The translations under genes and the position numbers were made by a program. Below are positions 22,800 to 34,366 of a stretch of 64,000 bases of DNA, piece after piece. Below the pieces are notes generated by a model. That model was not told the origin of the DNA. It was given only the letters and a program-made list of their open reading frames with translations, and searched no databases. Every line of letters starts with the position of its first letter. The stretch's first letter is position 1. Source of the stretch: Lumbricus terrestris (lineage: Eukaryota; Annelida; Clitellata; Crassiclitellata; Lumbricidae); assembly GCA_949752735.1 (NCBI GenBank), contig OX457046.1, positions 33,285,316-33,349,315 of the forward strand, given 5' to 3'.

Positions 22800-23955
22800 C
22801 AGGGTGCGCCAAAAAAAGTAATCCCCTACGGCTTTTTATCAATATCTTGGCCAAAAATAGGCATTTTTCAAATCCAGTTTTACGGGCTTGAAGGTAATTC
22901 ATATCTACGTACAATAGTCAAATTTCATAGCCATACGTGAAACAGAACAAAAGTTATATCACTTTTAGGGAGGCCACCCACCGGTTTTTGACGATTCAAA
23001 AACGCGACCCAACGAAAAGTCACAAAAAACCAATTTAATTATTCTGGCCAATATCTTGGCCAAAACTAAGAATATCGAAATGAAATTTTACAGGCTTAAA
23101 GACAATTCATATCTGTACATGGTGGTCAGATTCCATCAAAAATATTTCAAACAGAACAAAAGTTATACCACTTTTAGTGAGACCAACCTCGTTTCTTGAC
23201 CATTCAAAGACGTAAAGTAGCAAAAACACGATTTTATTAAGTCTCATCTTAAATAATTGTTATCAAATAGCCTTGATATTGCCAGATGATCATTATTGTT
23301 ACTATTTAAAAAAGAAACAGGGCACCAGCGTAGCTGCGCGCCACTGAGAAGTCACTTAGCAAGGTGATGATCAAATTGGTAAATAAGGAATCTATCAGTT
23401 TAATCAACAGGTCCATCAAGAACTTTGCAAAGAGACTCAAAAGAAGTTTTGGCACGGGGGGTGGGCGCATTGAGCACAAGTTGTGAAGCACTACCAAGGT
23501 CATTTGACAACAGTTATTTGAGATGAGACTTAATAAAATCGTGTTTTTGTTACTTTTTGTTGCGTTTCGTTTTTGAATCGTCACCCACGGCCTTACTAAA
23601 AGTGGTATAACTTTTGTCCTGTTTGAAACATTTTGATGACATCTGAGCACCATGTGCAGATATGAATTGTCTATAAGCCTGTAAAATTTCATTTCGATAT
23701 TATTAATTTTGGCCAAGATATTGGCAAAAAATCTAATTTTTGTTGCGCTTCGTTTTTGAATCGTCAAAAAACGGTGGGTGGCCTCCCTAAAAGTGGTGTA
23801 ACTTTTGTTCCGTTTGAAATATTTTTTTGTAATTCGACCATTGTACGTATAGGTATAAATTGCCTTTAAGACTGTAAAGTTTCATTTAAAAATTCGTATG
23901 TTTGGCCAAGATATGGGCTGAAAACTGTAGGGGATTACTTTTTTGGCGCACCCTG
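22800..23955. mobile_element. Foldback DNA element 2
   Basis: The 1,156-bp element has ends CAGGGTGCGCCAAAAAA and its reverse complement, and TA on both sides (22,798-22,799 and 23,956-23,957). It is the same family as 18,696-19,477, with internal units starting cttggccaaaa. The centre (about 23,280-23,500) is not palindromic and carries extra sequence. The 153-codon minus-strand frame at 23,306-23,767 is only a reading through the repeat units. Confidence 0.8.
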
Positions 23956-23957
23956 TA

Positions 23958-25106
23958 TGTACACGTCTTCATACGGAAGGTCAAAGGTTGCCGTCCTGCA
24001 ATGCGTATAGACTCCATGCACGCACTCAAGTGGTCCCCACAAGTCTATAGAATGGTTTGCCGAAGGACTTAGCAATAATTATATTATTATTTATTGGCAA
24101 TCGTACATTCGTCACTGACGACAATGCGTTGAAAATGGCTTGATATAGACATCCTAGATATCGGACTTTGCATAACTAATATAGCCTACCTATGTGGCGT
24201 AGCAACCAATTTATTTATAAAGTTATACCCGCCTCGCTGTTACTTTAAAGGCATTTATGTAGAGCTTCTATAAGCCTTCAATTTCTCATATTACACAAAA
24301 TGAGATAATAATCTTGGTTTGATGAGACAAATAAGGGTGACACACCGCACCCAGTTACATGTCAATGCACTTTAAAAATAAACAACAAAACTAATGTAAA
24401 GATAACAATGACATTGGCCAAAATGATATGGCCAAAATGAACACTCAGGCCTAGTTAGTTATGTGCAGTTAGACATCATTTAGAGGTCACACCGCCGTTT
24501 ATAATTTCGAATTTAACACCTGTCTTACGTGGCCGTGGTTGGACTGGAAGCGCTTCTGAGTGGTTTATACCTTGAAGGTTTGTTGCATAAAGATTCATTA
24601 AAAATTAATAATAGATAATAATTATGGCCTCTTTTTGGTAGGCCTACTTGGCACAGCGCTGTCTATCTGCTCACTGTTGTAAAAGACATTATAGGCCTAC
24701 TTACAAAAAGATAGAGTTACATGAAGTTAATGACTTAAAGAGATAGTCACCGATGTAAGGGGATTAAGGGCACATGTTAAACCAACCAAATAGTCTATCA
24801 GTTACTATTATAATCTAGGCTAATGGGAGGAGTTTCACATGGCGCCGAGTTTAACACAACAATAATACTATAGCTAAAAGAAACATTTGTTTTAAAATCT
24901 GCATGCCGTCCTGCCACTTATTGGCCAGCACATCAGTCTGGAAACGTAAGAGGCGTCCAGGCACTTCTTTTGGAAAGGTAAGAGGCGTCCAGGGACTTAT
25001 TTTCCCACACTTTAAACACTGATTATACACGCATTATATGTACGCATATATACGCACGATTATGTACATGCATGTCGTGTATTTTATCTCTATGATCTTC
25101 TCATTC
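23958..25106. other. No recognised gene
   Basis: Mostly unique AT-rich sequence in the putative bZIP intron. Near 24,945-25,010 a 16-base phrase (taagaggcgtccagg) occurs twice. No coding or RNA features were recognised. Confidence 0.5.
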
Positions 25107-25128
25107 TTATGTAGATTGTATACCGTAC

Positions 25129-25303
25129 CTGGTGCGATGATGATGAACGTCGTGAGGTGATTGCCAGTGGTCGTTGCAATCGGTGCCGCTGTAGTTTTCG
25201 TCGTCTGTGGACCTCGTGGCTGGTGAAATTCGTTCCATTTGTAACGCTTCAGACGGCATTTCGAACAAAACGCGTTCAGACCTTTCGATTTGAAAGCCAC
25301 ACT
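25129..25303 (-). CDS. Possible upstream exon of the bZIP gene
   Basis: On the minus strand a frame of about 60 codons with coding-like composition ends at a donor-type site (CACCAG then GTACGG) at 25,129. Upstream is TTTACAG, a possible acceptor, and an ATG at 25,259 could instead start translation. From that ATG the exon is 43 codons plus 2 bases. The acceptor before 21,475 supplies the missing third base and continues in the bZIP frame. The peptide is rich in acidic and polar residues (TRSTDDENYSGTD, then HHH) and has no named domain. The intron would be 3,653 bp and contain two mobile elements. The order, strand and phase fit; the join itself is inference. Confidence 0.35.
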
Positions 25304-25350
25304 CTGTAAATCTATCCACGACTATGTTCCGCTTCTATTGCGAGAAAAAA

Positions 25351-25492
25351 CACCAATCAATCAATCAATCAGTTAATCAGTCAGTCAATCAATCAATCAA
25401 TCAATCAATCAGTCAGTCAGTCAGTCAATAATCAGTCAGTCAGTCAATCAATCAATCAATCAATCAATCAGTCAGTCAATCAATAAATCGAT
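25351..25492. repeat. (AATC/AGTC)n microsatellite
   Basis: About 140 bp of alternating caat and cagt tetramers. Confidence 0.9.
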
Positions 25493-25499
25493 CAGATTT

Positions 25500-26290
25500 T
25501 AAATGGCACTTCTTAAAGAACCCTACTCAGAGGCACTCCCGACCCAGGTCAAGCGGAAAAAAGCAGTCTTCAACGGTTGATGAAACTCAACAGTTTGGGA
25601 TATTTCGTATAGTCAAGGGAAGCCCGTTCCAGGCTGTTGGAACATCCACAGAGAAGGGACGGCTGCGCAAGTTTATCAAGCATGGAACGTTGCTCAGGCC
25701 TGCAGATTAAATTACCACTGTACACATTGGCTTGAAGCTCATTTTGAAATCGATCCCTTGAAATTCCGTTTCATTCATAATAGTCGGGACTAGAAGTCTG
25801 TTTACACGACTCAAAGAACTCGGACGCAATAATTATCAGATGTTAGGCAATGGGGGGGGGGGGGTAAGGGAACGATGTTAGGGCGACTCGTTTGGGAACT
25901 CTCTTGCGTAACGTTACGGTAGGAGTGGATTGTCCTTACGCAATGTTGGCTGAATGGTGAATATAATCATGTATAACACTTTAATTGCATATACGTCGGG
26001 CAAACAATTCCCTTTTGACTATAGGCCCCTACACCTAAAGGCCATCTGATCTTACCGCTATAGTCTGCAGTCAACTTTGCAGAATAATTGTCGACTGAAT
26101 TCTGGGACAATGTTATGGAGTCAATTAATGGCAAAGTTGCGTTTCAAAGGACCATGACACTATAGTATAACTGTTATGCTAAGCAATGTTTACGCTGAAT
26201 GTATACACTGAAAGATCGTGTTTGTCTATGCATTATAACGTACAGAGGAGCTTATAATTAAAGCTACAGCGTTTGTGTGTATACACAGTT
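25500..26290. other. No recognised gene
   Basis: No convincing ORF. A G-run sits at about 25,852-25,863. Confidence 0.5.
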
Positions 26291-26295
26291 CGAAT

Positions 26296-26539
26296 CGAGT
26301 CCGTAGCTAGGGGGTGTTTTGGGTGTTTGAACACCCCCGAAATGAAATAATGTAAAAATTAAATAATGCAATTGATACAAGAACTACAGTGTGTAATGCA
26401 TTGGCCGTCCAAAACTCGCTATGAAAGCTCACGACGATTCTTCAAACCCCTTGGGCAATTGATTCGGTTGCTTGTCGGCTCCTCACGGTCGGGTAACCCA
26501 CCCCCCCACCCAAATAAAATAATCCTGGCTACGGCCTTG
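26296..26539. mobile_element. Probable old hAT-type MITE
   Basis: The ends cgagtccgtagctagg and the reverse complement of caaggccgtagccagg match at 13 of 16 positions. The flanks gttcgaat and gctcgaac match at 6 of 8. This would be an aged hAT insertion; the weak ends keep confidence low. Confidence 0.4.
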
Positions 26540-26647
26540 GCTCGAACGGTCTACGTTCAAACGTTGATGAATATTCAGCCTCATTAGGCTAATTAGTGAT
26601 CTTTGTTAACATAACACGAATCCAGTTTAATTATTCTATTCTGGATT

Positions 26648-26854
26648 CAGATTTTCATATGCGTATAAAGACAAAGTTTTTCGTTTTTGGCACTTATTCT
26701 GAATGAATAGAACCTATAATAGCCTATAGTTTCTATTCATCCAGAATATTGTTTCTATTCATCCAGAATATAGTTTCTATTCATCCAGAATATAGTTTCT
26801 ATTCATCCAGAATATGTTGCCAAAAACGGAAAACTTTGTCTTTGTACGCATCTG
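26648..26854. repeat. Imperfect palindrome with 22-bp tandem repeat
   Basis: The arms share acaaagttttt(c)cgtttttggca in inverted form at 26,670-26,692 and 26,818-26,845. Between them a unit tagtttctattcatccagaa occurs four times (about 26,727-26,815), and the left arm carries one inverted partner (ctgaatgaatagaa). The repeat has expanded on one side only. Confidence 0.7.
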
Positions 26855-27285
26855 AAAACTAACATCATCGCCATCTTTCGAATAGTAACGACAACAGCAT
26901 CAACAGCGAAAGCAGCAACAACAGCATGAGCACCAGTAGCAGTAACAACAATAACAGAAATTAGAACTACCTCTAGTAAAAAGTATCCATGATAATAATA
27001 ATCATAATAAGAATAATAAGGCATAAACTTATGAAAAAATTGTAGCTTACAAGTGCATGGTTAAACAGGACTAGATCTAATCGCCAATTATCTCCAGAAA
27101 GAATTTGCCGAACCGGTGTTCTGTTGGAAAGTGATAGTCTATTAGAAGACACGATTGTAAGAATGTAACTGTAATGTAATGTATAAGTGCTGTAATATGC
27201 AAAACAAATTTTTGTCGAGAGCAACGGCCATTGTTGTCATAGGCCCTCGTCAAATCTGGATCCATCCATCCAAGAATGTAACAAG

Positions 27286-28727
27286 TTCCAACGTTCCCTC
27301 TAAGCTGCGCGGCCGCGCGGCCGCGCACCTCATTTTAAAACCCCGCGCCGCAGTTTCAAATCTCCGCTCACAAATTTGGGTAGGAACTAGGAAGTGCATA
27401 AAATTATAAACTAACGTTTTGTTAAATTTGTTTAACTTGACGTAAGTCATTGATTTGTGATCTCATATTTTCCCACCGAGTGGTCAATATCTGTGTGCGC
27501 GGACGACTACCAAGCTGCCATCTAGCCATTCGACAGTCAATTATCCCCGGACGAATACCCCAACTAATGACTATAACCGCACCCCCTCCAGAGCTTTGTA
27601 ATGACTGGACGCAGGCTGGAAGCACGTACGCTTCCACCTAGGTTGAATCTGAGGGACGATCTAGTCACGGCTTTGAAGAGAATAATTAATGTCCAGTGCG
27701 AGTTGAGCGCACCACTCATTGAGTCACAAACAGGAACATCTGTTAAGAGATAACTAATCACAAGGGATGCTCCAACCTCATCTTTAACTGTGTCAGTCAT
27801 TAACTTGGACGTCTTGGCGACTCCTGCTATGACCCGAAACCAGAAGACCAGCTTGGCACCAACCAATTTAGAGGGGATGCTTGCTGATTCTTATCAGCTG
27901 CTCTGCCGTCATAGGCGGCTGCTCCGGCTGCATGGTTAGTTCCAACAGGTGGAGTCAAAGAACCCTCCAGTTATCCACTATAGGTGAGTGGAAAACCCTA
28001 GGCCTAGGGCGATGCCGTATATTGCAGGCCTGTCTGTCAAATGTCAAACAGATCACCAGAGTTGGATTTCACTTTGGAGGTCGGTTTAATACAGGGTTAT
28101 TTCTTAGTGAGTGAAATTTGTAAGCAGTGTCGAAACGTCAAGCGAATGAGAGTATATGAAACAGCTTTATCAAAGAAAAGGTATTCTTCTAATTTTAAAA
28201 CTGATTGGCTTAGCGAGATCGCAAAGACGGAGCTTCCAGCGTCAGTAGGCCTAGAACACAAACAACGAGACTTGGCCTGTCAGTCAATATCGACAGGATT
28301 AATTTTATCAACAATTATGGTCGCTGCTGAAAGATCGGAGGCAGCGAAATTTTAGCGCTGAACGTTATTTTGTTGCTAGATTAAGAACTATATGTATCCT
28401 CCATCATATAGTCTAAGGTAGGTCTCCTGCAGGTAGGTCTAGTTCAGATGTTGCTTGGTATTATTTATCGTAGGCTATCATTAATATTTTCGTTTGCGAT
28501 AAGTATTAAAACCATATATACGAGATTCTTGCGCAATAGACTACATCATCTTTAATCTAAAAATTGACATTAGGCCTATTACAGACGTGTAATTAGTGTA
28601 GCTTGGCCTGTAGATTTTTCAAACACAAATTTAATGTTTCTGAAAATATGGTGCCCAAACCGAAATTTGGGTTGCTCAAGCAACCGACAGCTCCGCGCAC
28701 ACAGGAAAAATATTAGAGGGAACGTTG
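27286..28727. mobile_element. Probable DNA transposon with TIR CAACGTTCCCTCTAA
   Basis: The left end ccaacgttccctctaa is exactly inverted at the right end (ttagagggaacgttgg). The flanks gtaacaag (27,278-27,285) and gtaacaac (28,728-28,735) match at 7 of 8, a hAT-like target duplication. Three extra bases (ttc) sit at the left edge. The left subterminal region has an 18-bp GC palindrome (gcgcggccgcgcggccgc). No transposase-like ORF was seen in the roughly 1.4 kb. Confidence 0.55.
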
Positions 28728-28829
28728 GTAACAACTCTCAAGACTCAACGTTCAGAATGCATTTGGTTCAGTGGTGGGCCTATCCAACGAACATGACCGG
28801 TTTTACGGGTATCTAAGAATAACCTGAGT

Positions 28830-29262
28830 ATGTCCAAAGCCAGGATGAAGGAGGAGGGCACCACGGTGGACCTGCATGCAACCCAACGGGTAAAAAAGGG
28901 CAAGCAACAGAAACAAAGCAACAAATGCAGTCGACCAAATAGACGACTTGGAGTGTTTGGAATATTTTCAAACACTCCAAGCACACTCCAAACACTCTTA
29001 GGACCAGACTATGGAGCTGGTGATGGACCGCGGGCAGGGACACGAGTGGAGGAGATGCGCTGCCCGACGCGCAGACCTGCACGGGAAGGACTAAGTACTA
29101 ATTAAGTACTAAGTAAAGTAGTGCAGTGTAGGTATTACAGATGACTTGGGGCGTCTGGAGACATCTAGGGACGAGGCTAGTGAGCTGATCATGGACAGGA
29201 ACGAGTTCAGGAGATGTGTTGTTGCCCAATTTGCAGACCTGCACGGAAAGGACTAAGAACCA
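28830..29262 (+). pseudogene. Two related decayed coding-like segments
   Basis: Segments ending at about 29,092 and 29,258 both close with cagacctgcacgg(g/a)aaggactaag, preceded by related text (agctg(g/a)t(g/c)atgga then aggagatg). Read in frame, the second ends FADLHGKD and a stop. This looks like two copies of a C-terminal coding tail, one frameshifted. The parent is unknown; the tail of a LINE ORF is one possibility. A perfect 13-bp hairpin (cttggagtgtttg, 9-nt loop) sits at 28,947-28,981. Confidence 0.35.
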
Positions 29263-30417
29263 AGCACTAATGGAGGTTAAGGATCCATATTTTATATAAC
29301 GTACGGTAATGTATGTCGCCTAATAACACTTCATCCGATATTTCTATAGGATTGATCGACGCCTCATCCACGAAATAACTTACGACATCCAGAGTAGATC
29401 AGAAACAAGTTGAAATAGACTTTCAGTGAATGAAAGACTCAACGGTCACACCGAATGCGGTACTGTAAATATTACCTTAGCGTACCAATGCAAGTTCTTC
29501 TGTGATGTCTAAATCCACCAGACAAGTTCGATCTACGATTGATCATGTATACATCCTCGTGTTGTGGCTAGTCTTTATCGCGTGACAACTTCTAATCATT
29601 TGCCGAAACTTTAGACGGATAAAATAAAGCCGAAGAACAGTACTTCAGTTCTGAGAATGGATCACATGCTAGGGCAGAGAGCCAACCAGAACCCGCGATG
29701 TGGAACGCAGTATTACCAACACCCGGCTGTGTCTCAACTCATTATTCCCCAAACACCCCTATTCACCCCTATTCCTGTGGCCAGCTTGTATACACTCAGG
29801 CATAGCCAGCGGCTACAGCATCATGTTTAGTCTTGTTGGGTCATGCTAGCAGACAATGAGGTTCTGGCAGCCTATTAGTCGTTATGTAACACAATCGACG
29901 AATAGGCAATAGGTTCTCGTATGACTTAAATTACGTGGGTCCTATAGGCCTGCACAGTGATAACACCGGTTATATCCAAGACCATTCCATTCACCTGGGG
30001 GATACCTGTATAGAGATACCTGTATACTAATGTATAGAGATACGATACCTGTATAGAGATACCACATTCTTTATAAGTATTCATACCTGTATCGAGTATT
30101 AAGAGGTGGTCCTGAATATGGATTTCAAAGTACAACGCTTCAATCCTTTCAACTGACGAACCGACTTAGCATAGCATTACCCGCTCAACAAGCGTCTGCT
30201 TTCAGTCTGCGAGCTCACCTGCCTCAAACGAAGACGGCGCGGTAATGCATGTATACTCTGAATTTAACGCAAGAGGTCAGCGGCGTTGACCACTATAAAT
30301 TATGTCCAGTGGTTCTCACTGGTCATCGCAACAACAGCTGGAGCGATGCTATTGGGTGGCTGCTTTGCTGGTTAATCTGTGCTCAAGATCTTCGATAATT
30401 AATCGGCACGGTCGGTA
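29263..30417. other. No recognised gene
   Basis: Holds short imperfect repeats of gatacctgtatagagat near 30,000-30,100. No supported gene. Confidence 0.5.
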
Positions 30418-30722
30418 TTCTCGCACCTATTTCTGAGCCGTTGGGGGGGGGGCGCAGTAACTGTTGTCTATCAACTCCGCCACTTTTTTTTATAAATTTG
30501 ACCGTGCCAGTCCCAAGCCTGGATAAAGGAGGAGGTCGACACTAATAATCTCTGATATGGCAGTGTTGTTTAACATGAAACAAGGTATTCTCTTACCTGT
30601 TTCTGAGCCGTTTGGGGCGTAGTAACCGTTGTCTATCAACTCCGCCACTTTTTGTAACATTTGACAGTGCCAGTCCAAAGCCTGGGGAAAGGAGGAGGGC
30701 GACACTAATCATCTTTGATATG
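30418..30722 (+). repeat. Dispersed repeat, copies 2 and 3 in tandem
   Basis: Two direct copies with a period of 170 bp (ttctgagccg at 30,431 and 30,601). Each contains atcaactccgccact, ccagtcc(c/a)aagcctgg and gaggaggg/tcgacactaat. The tandem unit is longer than the shared core seen elsewhere. Confidence 0.75.
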
Positions 30723-31160
30723 ACCATGGGCGCCCAAACATAGGGGCAAGAAGAAACATTTTCTCCCCCTGGAAAATTGGCAACTACTAGTTTCGGTTTT
30801 TAATATAATGCCTCTGAACCAATGAAAATATTTTTGTACCCAAAGTTATACTGATAACTTTACATTTAGACACCTCCATGATAAATACCCATATTGTTAA
30901 TTTCCTGCTTTGCGTTTTCAAGGTCTGCCTAGAAAAATAAGCCATGGCCAATCTAAATTAATTAATTATTAATTTATTAATTAAGTCCACATGCACTTAC
31001 GATGGTATTTAGGATATCAATTGATCAACGTGGACGAGAATAAGATATAAAACTATCATATATAGAAAAGATCTGGGTCGACAAGATATCAGGGTGAACA
31101 ATGAGTAGGTGATAGCTGATAATGGGGGTAGCGCAGAGGAAAAGAGAGCTGGGAGGGAGA
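30723..31160. other. No recognised gene
   Basis: AT-rich sequence without recognisable content. Confidence 0.5.
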
Positions 31161-31165
31161 GAAGG

Positions 31166-31375
31166 ATAGACAGACAGACAGACAGACATACAGACAGACA
31201 GACAGACAGATAGACAGACAGACAGACAGACAAATCGTGTAAGTGTAACTGTTCGCTTCGTGTATGTTTGTCTACGTAGGCCTATGTCTGTTTGACTGCC
31301 TGTCTGTGAGTATCTGTGACAGACACTCACAGACAGAGACAGTCACAGACAGACACACAAACAGACAGAAGCAGA
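31166..31375. repeat. (ACAG)n microsatellite
   Basis: Runs of gacagaca at 31,166-31,232 and again at about 31,320-31,375. They explain the SVCLSVCLSV-type ORFs on the minus strand. Confidence 0.9.
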
Positions 31376-32425
31376 CCTTCAGGGACAGACAAAAAGGCGC
31401 AGAGATGGGTAAAATAGATCAAACAGAATGATAGGGAAACAGATAGGCATAATGTAGCCTGCAGTGCACAGAAAGAGACATGCATGGGCATGGCGTCATC
31501 TACCGCATATATACCTATACTACAATAGTATTGCATTGTATTGTATTGTATTGTATAAAAGCATCTATAAAGAAGATAAATATAGATATGCATACCACTT
31601 AACCAATAAAAGAAGACAGTCTGAGCAGGTGTCGTGATCGCATTAATTTTATATGTTATGTAGCTCCACAATATTAATTTTCTCGCTAAATAAATACCCG
31701 ATTGCAACGCATTCCTTCGTGTACTTTATACCAGATATATAGCGGCTATAGCCGTTGCAATGTCAAACCTCTGCGTATATTGACACATGTAGCCTACGGT
31801 TCTCTTTATTCTATAGACTAGAGTCTTGGAGTAATTGCATGTGGTAATTGTGGTATTGGCCTATTATATATTTATATATATATAGTCTATATTTCGTAAT
31901 CCAGTGTGTATATATATATATATATATATATACTGTGGTGGTCTTCTCACGGCGTGTTAACAATCGACCTACCGTGTATACACAGAGTTGACCCAGATAT
32001 TGGACAATCGATAACGTTTTGTCCTATACTCCACCTTTCAATCAATATCGATCAATTATTATACCATTGATATTTATATAGCGCCTCTCAAAAGACAGTC
32101 ATTGCTCACCGAGTCTATGTTGAGCTAGGTGCAAACTATATTATACGTGTGAAAGCTATAATACAAAGCGCAATGTTTGCACTATGTATACGATATACAA
32201 AATGTACAATGCTGTAAAGTGCATTCAATGTATCCAGTCCAACTGCTTGGGCCCATGACCACGATTCACCTTCTCGCCATTTCTTTCAGATCATGATGTG
32301 CGTGAAGGTATGCTCTTATTGTCGTTTGTGTGGCCACAGTTCGCCGACACAATTTGTCTGGCAATAAAGAAAGCAACAGTACTGTTGTGTGTGCAGTGAC
32401 TGAAATATTGATGCAATCGTTGCAT
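31376..32425. other. No recognised gene; TA repeats
   Basis: Contains tattg repeats near 31,525-31,555 and TA runs near 31,870-31,885 and 31,907-31,932. No supported gene. Confidence 0.5.
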
Positions 32426-32429
32426 CATG

Positions 32430-32783
32430 CATGATGATGATGACGATGACGACGACGACGACGATGATGATGATGATGATGATGATGACGACGACGACGA
32501 TGATGATGATGACGACGACGATGATGATGACGACGACGACGACGGCGGCGGCGGTGGCGGCGGCGTCGGCGGCAGCGGCGGCCGCGGTGGTGGTCACAAG
32601 GCACTGTGTGAAATGAAATGTATGGGTTTAACGACTCTTTTCCATTACGAAGATGATATCAGCGTCGACTCCACGTTTATATTGCGACCGAGCAACCCGC
32701 AGTATGTAAAGATCCGACCGGGGAATCGAACCCGCGTCGCCGGCGCGGCGAGCGGGCTACAACCCACTCGGCCACCCAGGATC
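32430..32783 (-). mobile_element. tRNA-derived SINE with trinucleotide tail
   Basis: On the minus strand 32,783-32,711 looks like a degenerate tRNA, with A box TGGCCGAGTGGG and B box GGTTCGATTCC. About 110 bp of SINE-like body follow, including GTCGTTAAACCCATACATTT, a phrase of the type near the 3' end of many invertebrate SINEs. The tail is a long GCC/GTC/ATC trinucleotide run (32,600-32,430). Arms outside the boxes do not pair well, so this is not a working tRNA gene. The poly-Asp frame on the plus strand is just this tail read backwards. Confidence 0.7.
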
Positions 32784-32837
32784 CTCGGCACTGTGTGTTA
32801 GGCGCAGAACATTATATACCTCTTCGTCTTTCACTTA

Positions 32838-33290
32838 TTCAGTCGGTTCTCAACTCAGTTGCTAGACTGATTGCCCGCTTTCCCAAGTACTCTCGCATCT
32901 CTACCTTTATGTAAGATCCTCACTCTGATCCTAAAGGCTCAACGGGTTCTTGCCACAAAATATCTGACGAATGTTATACTTCGTCCTCACTCAGCTTCCT
33001 CCCACCGTCCACTTCGCTCATCCAACAGATTTGAACTCCTGGCTCCTCGCTCTAGAAAGTTCTGCTTTGGCTTAGTCTTGATCATTTGTCTCAATTGCCT
33101 TCTCTTTGGAATGCTCTTTCTCCTTCTGTTCGCTCTGCAATTCTGTCTGGCGGTCTCTCCTCTGCTTTGTCTCTTCTCAAAACCTGCTTCTTCTCGCGGG
33201 GCCTTGCGCACTGGGAGCGCCTCTGAACGATTCACCCTACTAGAGGCGTCTTATACATGTTTAAATACAATACCGCTATAGACCACCGCG
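32838..33290 (+). pseudogene. Decayed LINE reverse transcriptase C-terminal tail
   Basis: Translated in shifting frames the plus strand gives VLNSVARLIARFPKYSRIS and, later, LPSLWNALSPSVRSA followed by SLLKTCFF. These match the usual C-terminal end of CR1/L2/RTE-like LINE ORF2 proteins, where a SLWNSLP motif precedes the last helix. At least one frameshift and several stops separate the pieces. It is a 5'-truncated relic not connected to the LINE at 41-63 kb. The overlapping 136-codon frame from 32,871 is in the wrong phase. Confidence 0.65.
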
Positions 33291-33299
33291 TCCCATAGA

Positions 33300-34270
33300 T
33301 GAGGTCCTATAAATCACAGCAATGTATAAATGTTGTTTACAGCTGTAGCGCCTGTTGTAAAGCAGACTTTTACGGCCACATCAGACTGACGTCAGTACGA
33401 GTGTTGCATACCATTATCAACAGCATACACAAAACTATTTTGAGCAGCTTCATCTATGAAGCAATGTCACATTCAGACGAAAGAAAACAATTTATTACAT
33501 AACTCTATCGACGCGGATAATGAGTATTTTCGCGAGTAAACGCTTGGCAACAATCTGGGCCACAATAGCATTCTCTGTTGTGACCAGACATTAATTTTAC
33601 GACTCTGCTGTTTCGGAAACAGAAGTTGATCCAAGTCCAGTCAGGCTGAAGTGTCTGAGATTGCGGCGGTCAACATTTTCTGGCGCCTATGTCCAGAGCA
33701 CGGCGCACTGGACTCATTGTAGACCACGATGCACTATGGTCCGAGAAAATGGACCAGAGAATATATACATTTATGTGCAGACTTATTTGTATAGGCTTGT
33801 CCATATTACAGGTGCTCACGCAGCTGTTTCTGTATGCATACATTGTACATGTTTACCTTTCTGTGATAAGCGCTCTTGTGGGGTTCAGAAACGATGCTCA
33901 GCAAATAGCTATAGATACAAATGCGAGCTAACGCACACACGCACACACGCACACACATTCGTGTATACGCATGTATAGTTGTATACATATACATGAACAC
34001 AGTCACACAAGTGGCACACATACATGCATGCGCATGTATACATTGTACAAACGTACACATTCATGCATACACAATAAAGCATGCGTGCGTACATGCATAC
34101 ATTGCATATAATATAAACATAATTATAATTGATGTCAATTATACAGAAATGTGAACGTATGTATGAATTGTCTATAATTGAAGCATTGTGGTGGTCACGT
34201 GTGTTACATTCTTCTTGGAGGCCTACTATAAATTTAATGTGTCTGTATATGACTTGATTGTCTACCCATG
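33300..34270. other. No recognised gene; CA-type repeats
   Basis: Contains (CA)n-like tracts at about 33,930-33,960 and mixed acatacatg repeats to 34,110. No supported gene. Confidence 0.5.
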
Positions 34271-34274
34271 GACT

Positions 34275-34366
34275 CCGTCACTGGTTGGACTCTGCCAGTG
34301 CCAGTCCCAAGCCTGGATAAAGGAGGAGGGCGACACTGATCATCATTGATAATGGCAGTGTCGTTA
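34275..34366 (+). repeat. Dispersed ~100-bp repeat, copy 4
   Basis: Carries ctccgtcactgg, ccagtgccagtcccaagcct and gataaaggaggagggcgaca in one block, close to the copy at 37,668. Confidence 0.75.

Noticed and set aside
23306..23767. 153-codon minus-strand frame
   Set aside because: Runs across repeat units and the terminal inverted repeat of foldback element 2; no protein family features.
32427..32616. Poly-Asp and poly-Met/Thr frames
   Set aside because: Translations of a GAT/GAC trinucleotide tract that is the tail of a SINE.
32711..32783. A functional tRNA gene on the minus strand
   Set aside because: A and B boxes are present, but the acceptor and T stems do not pair properly; better explained as a SINE head.
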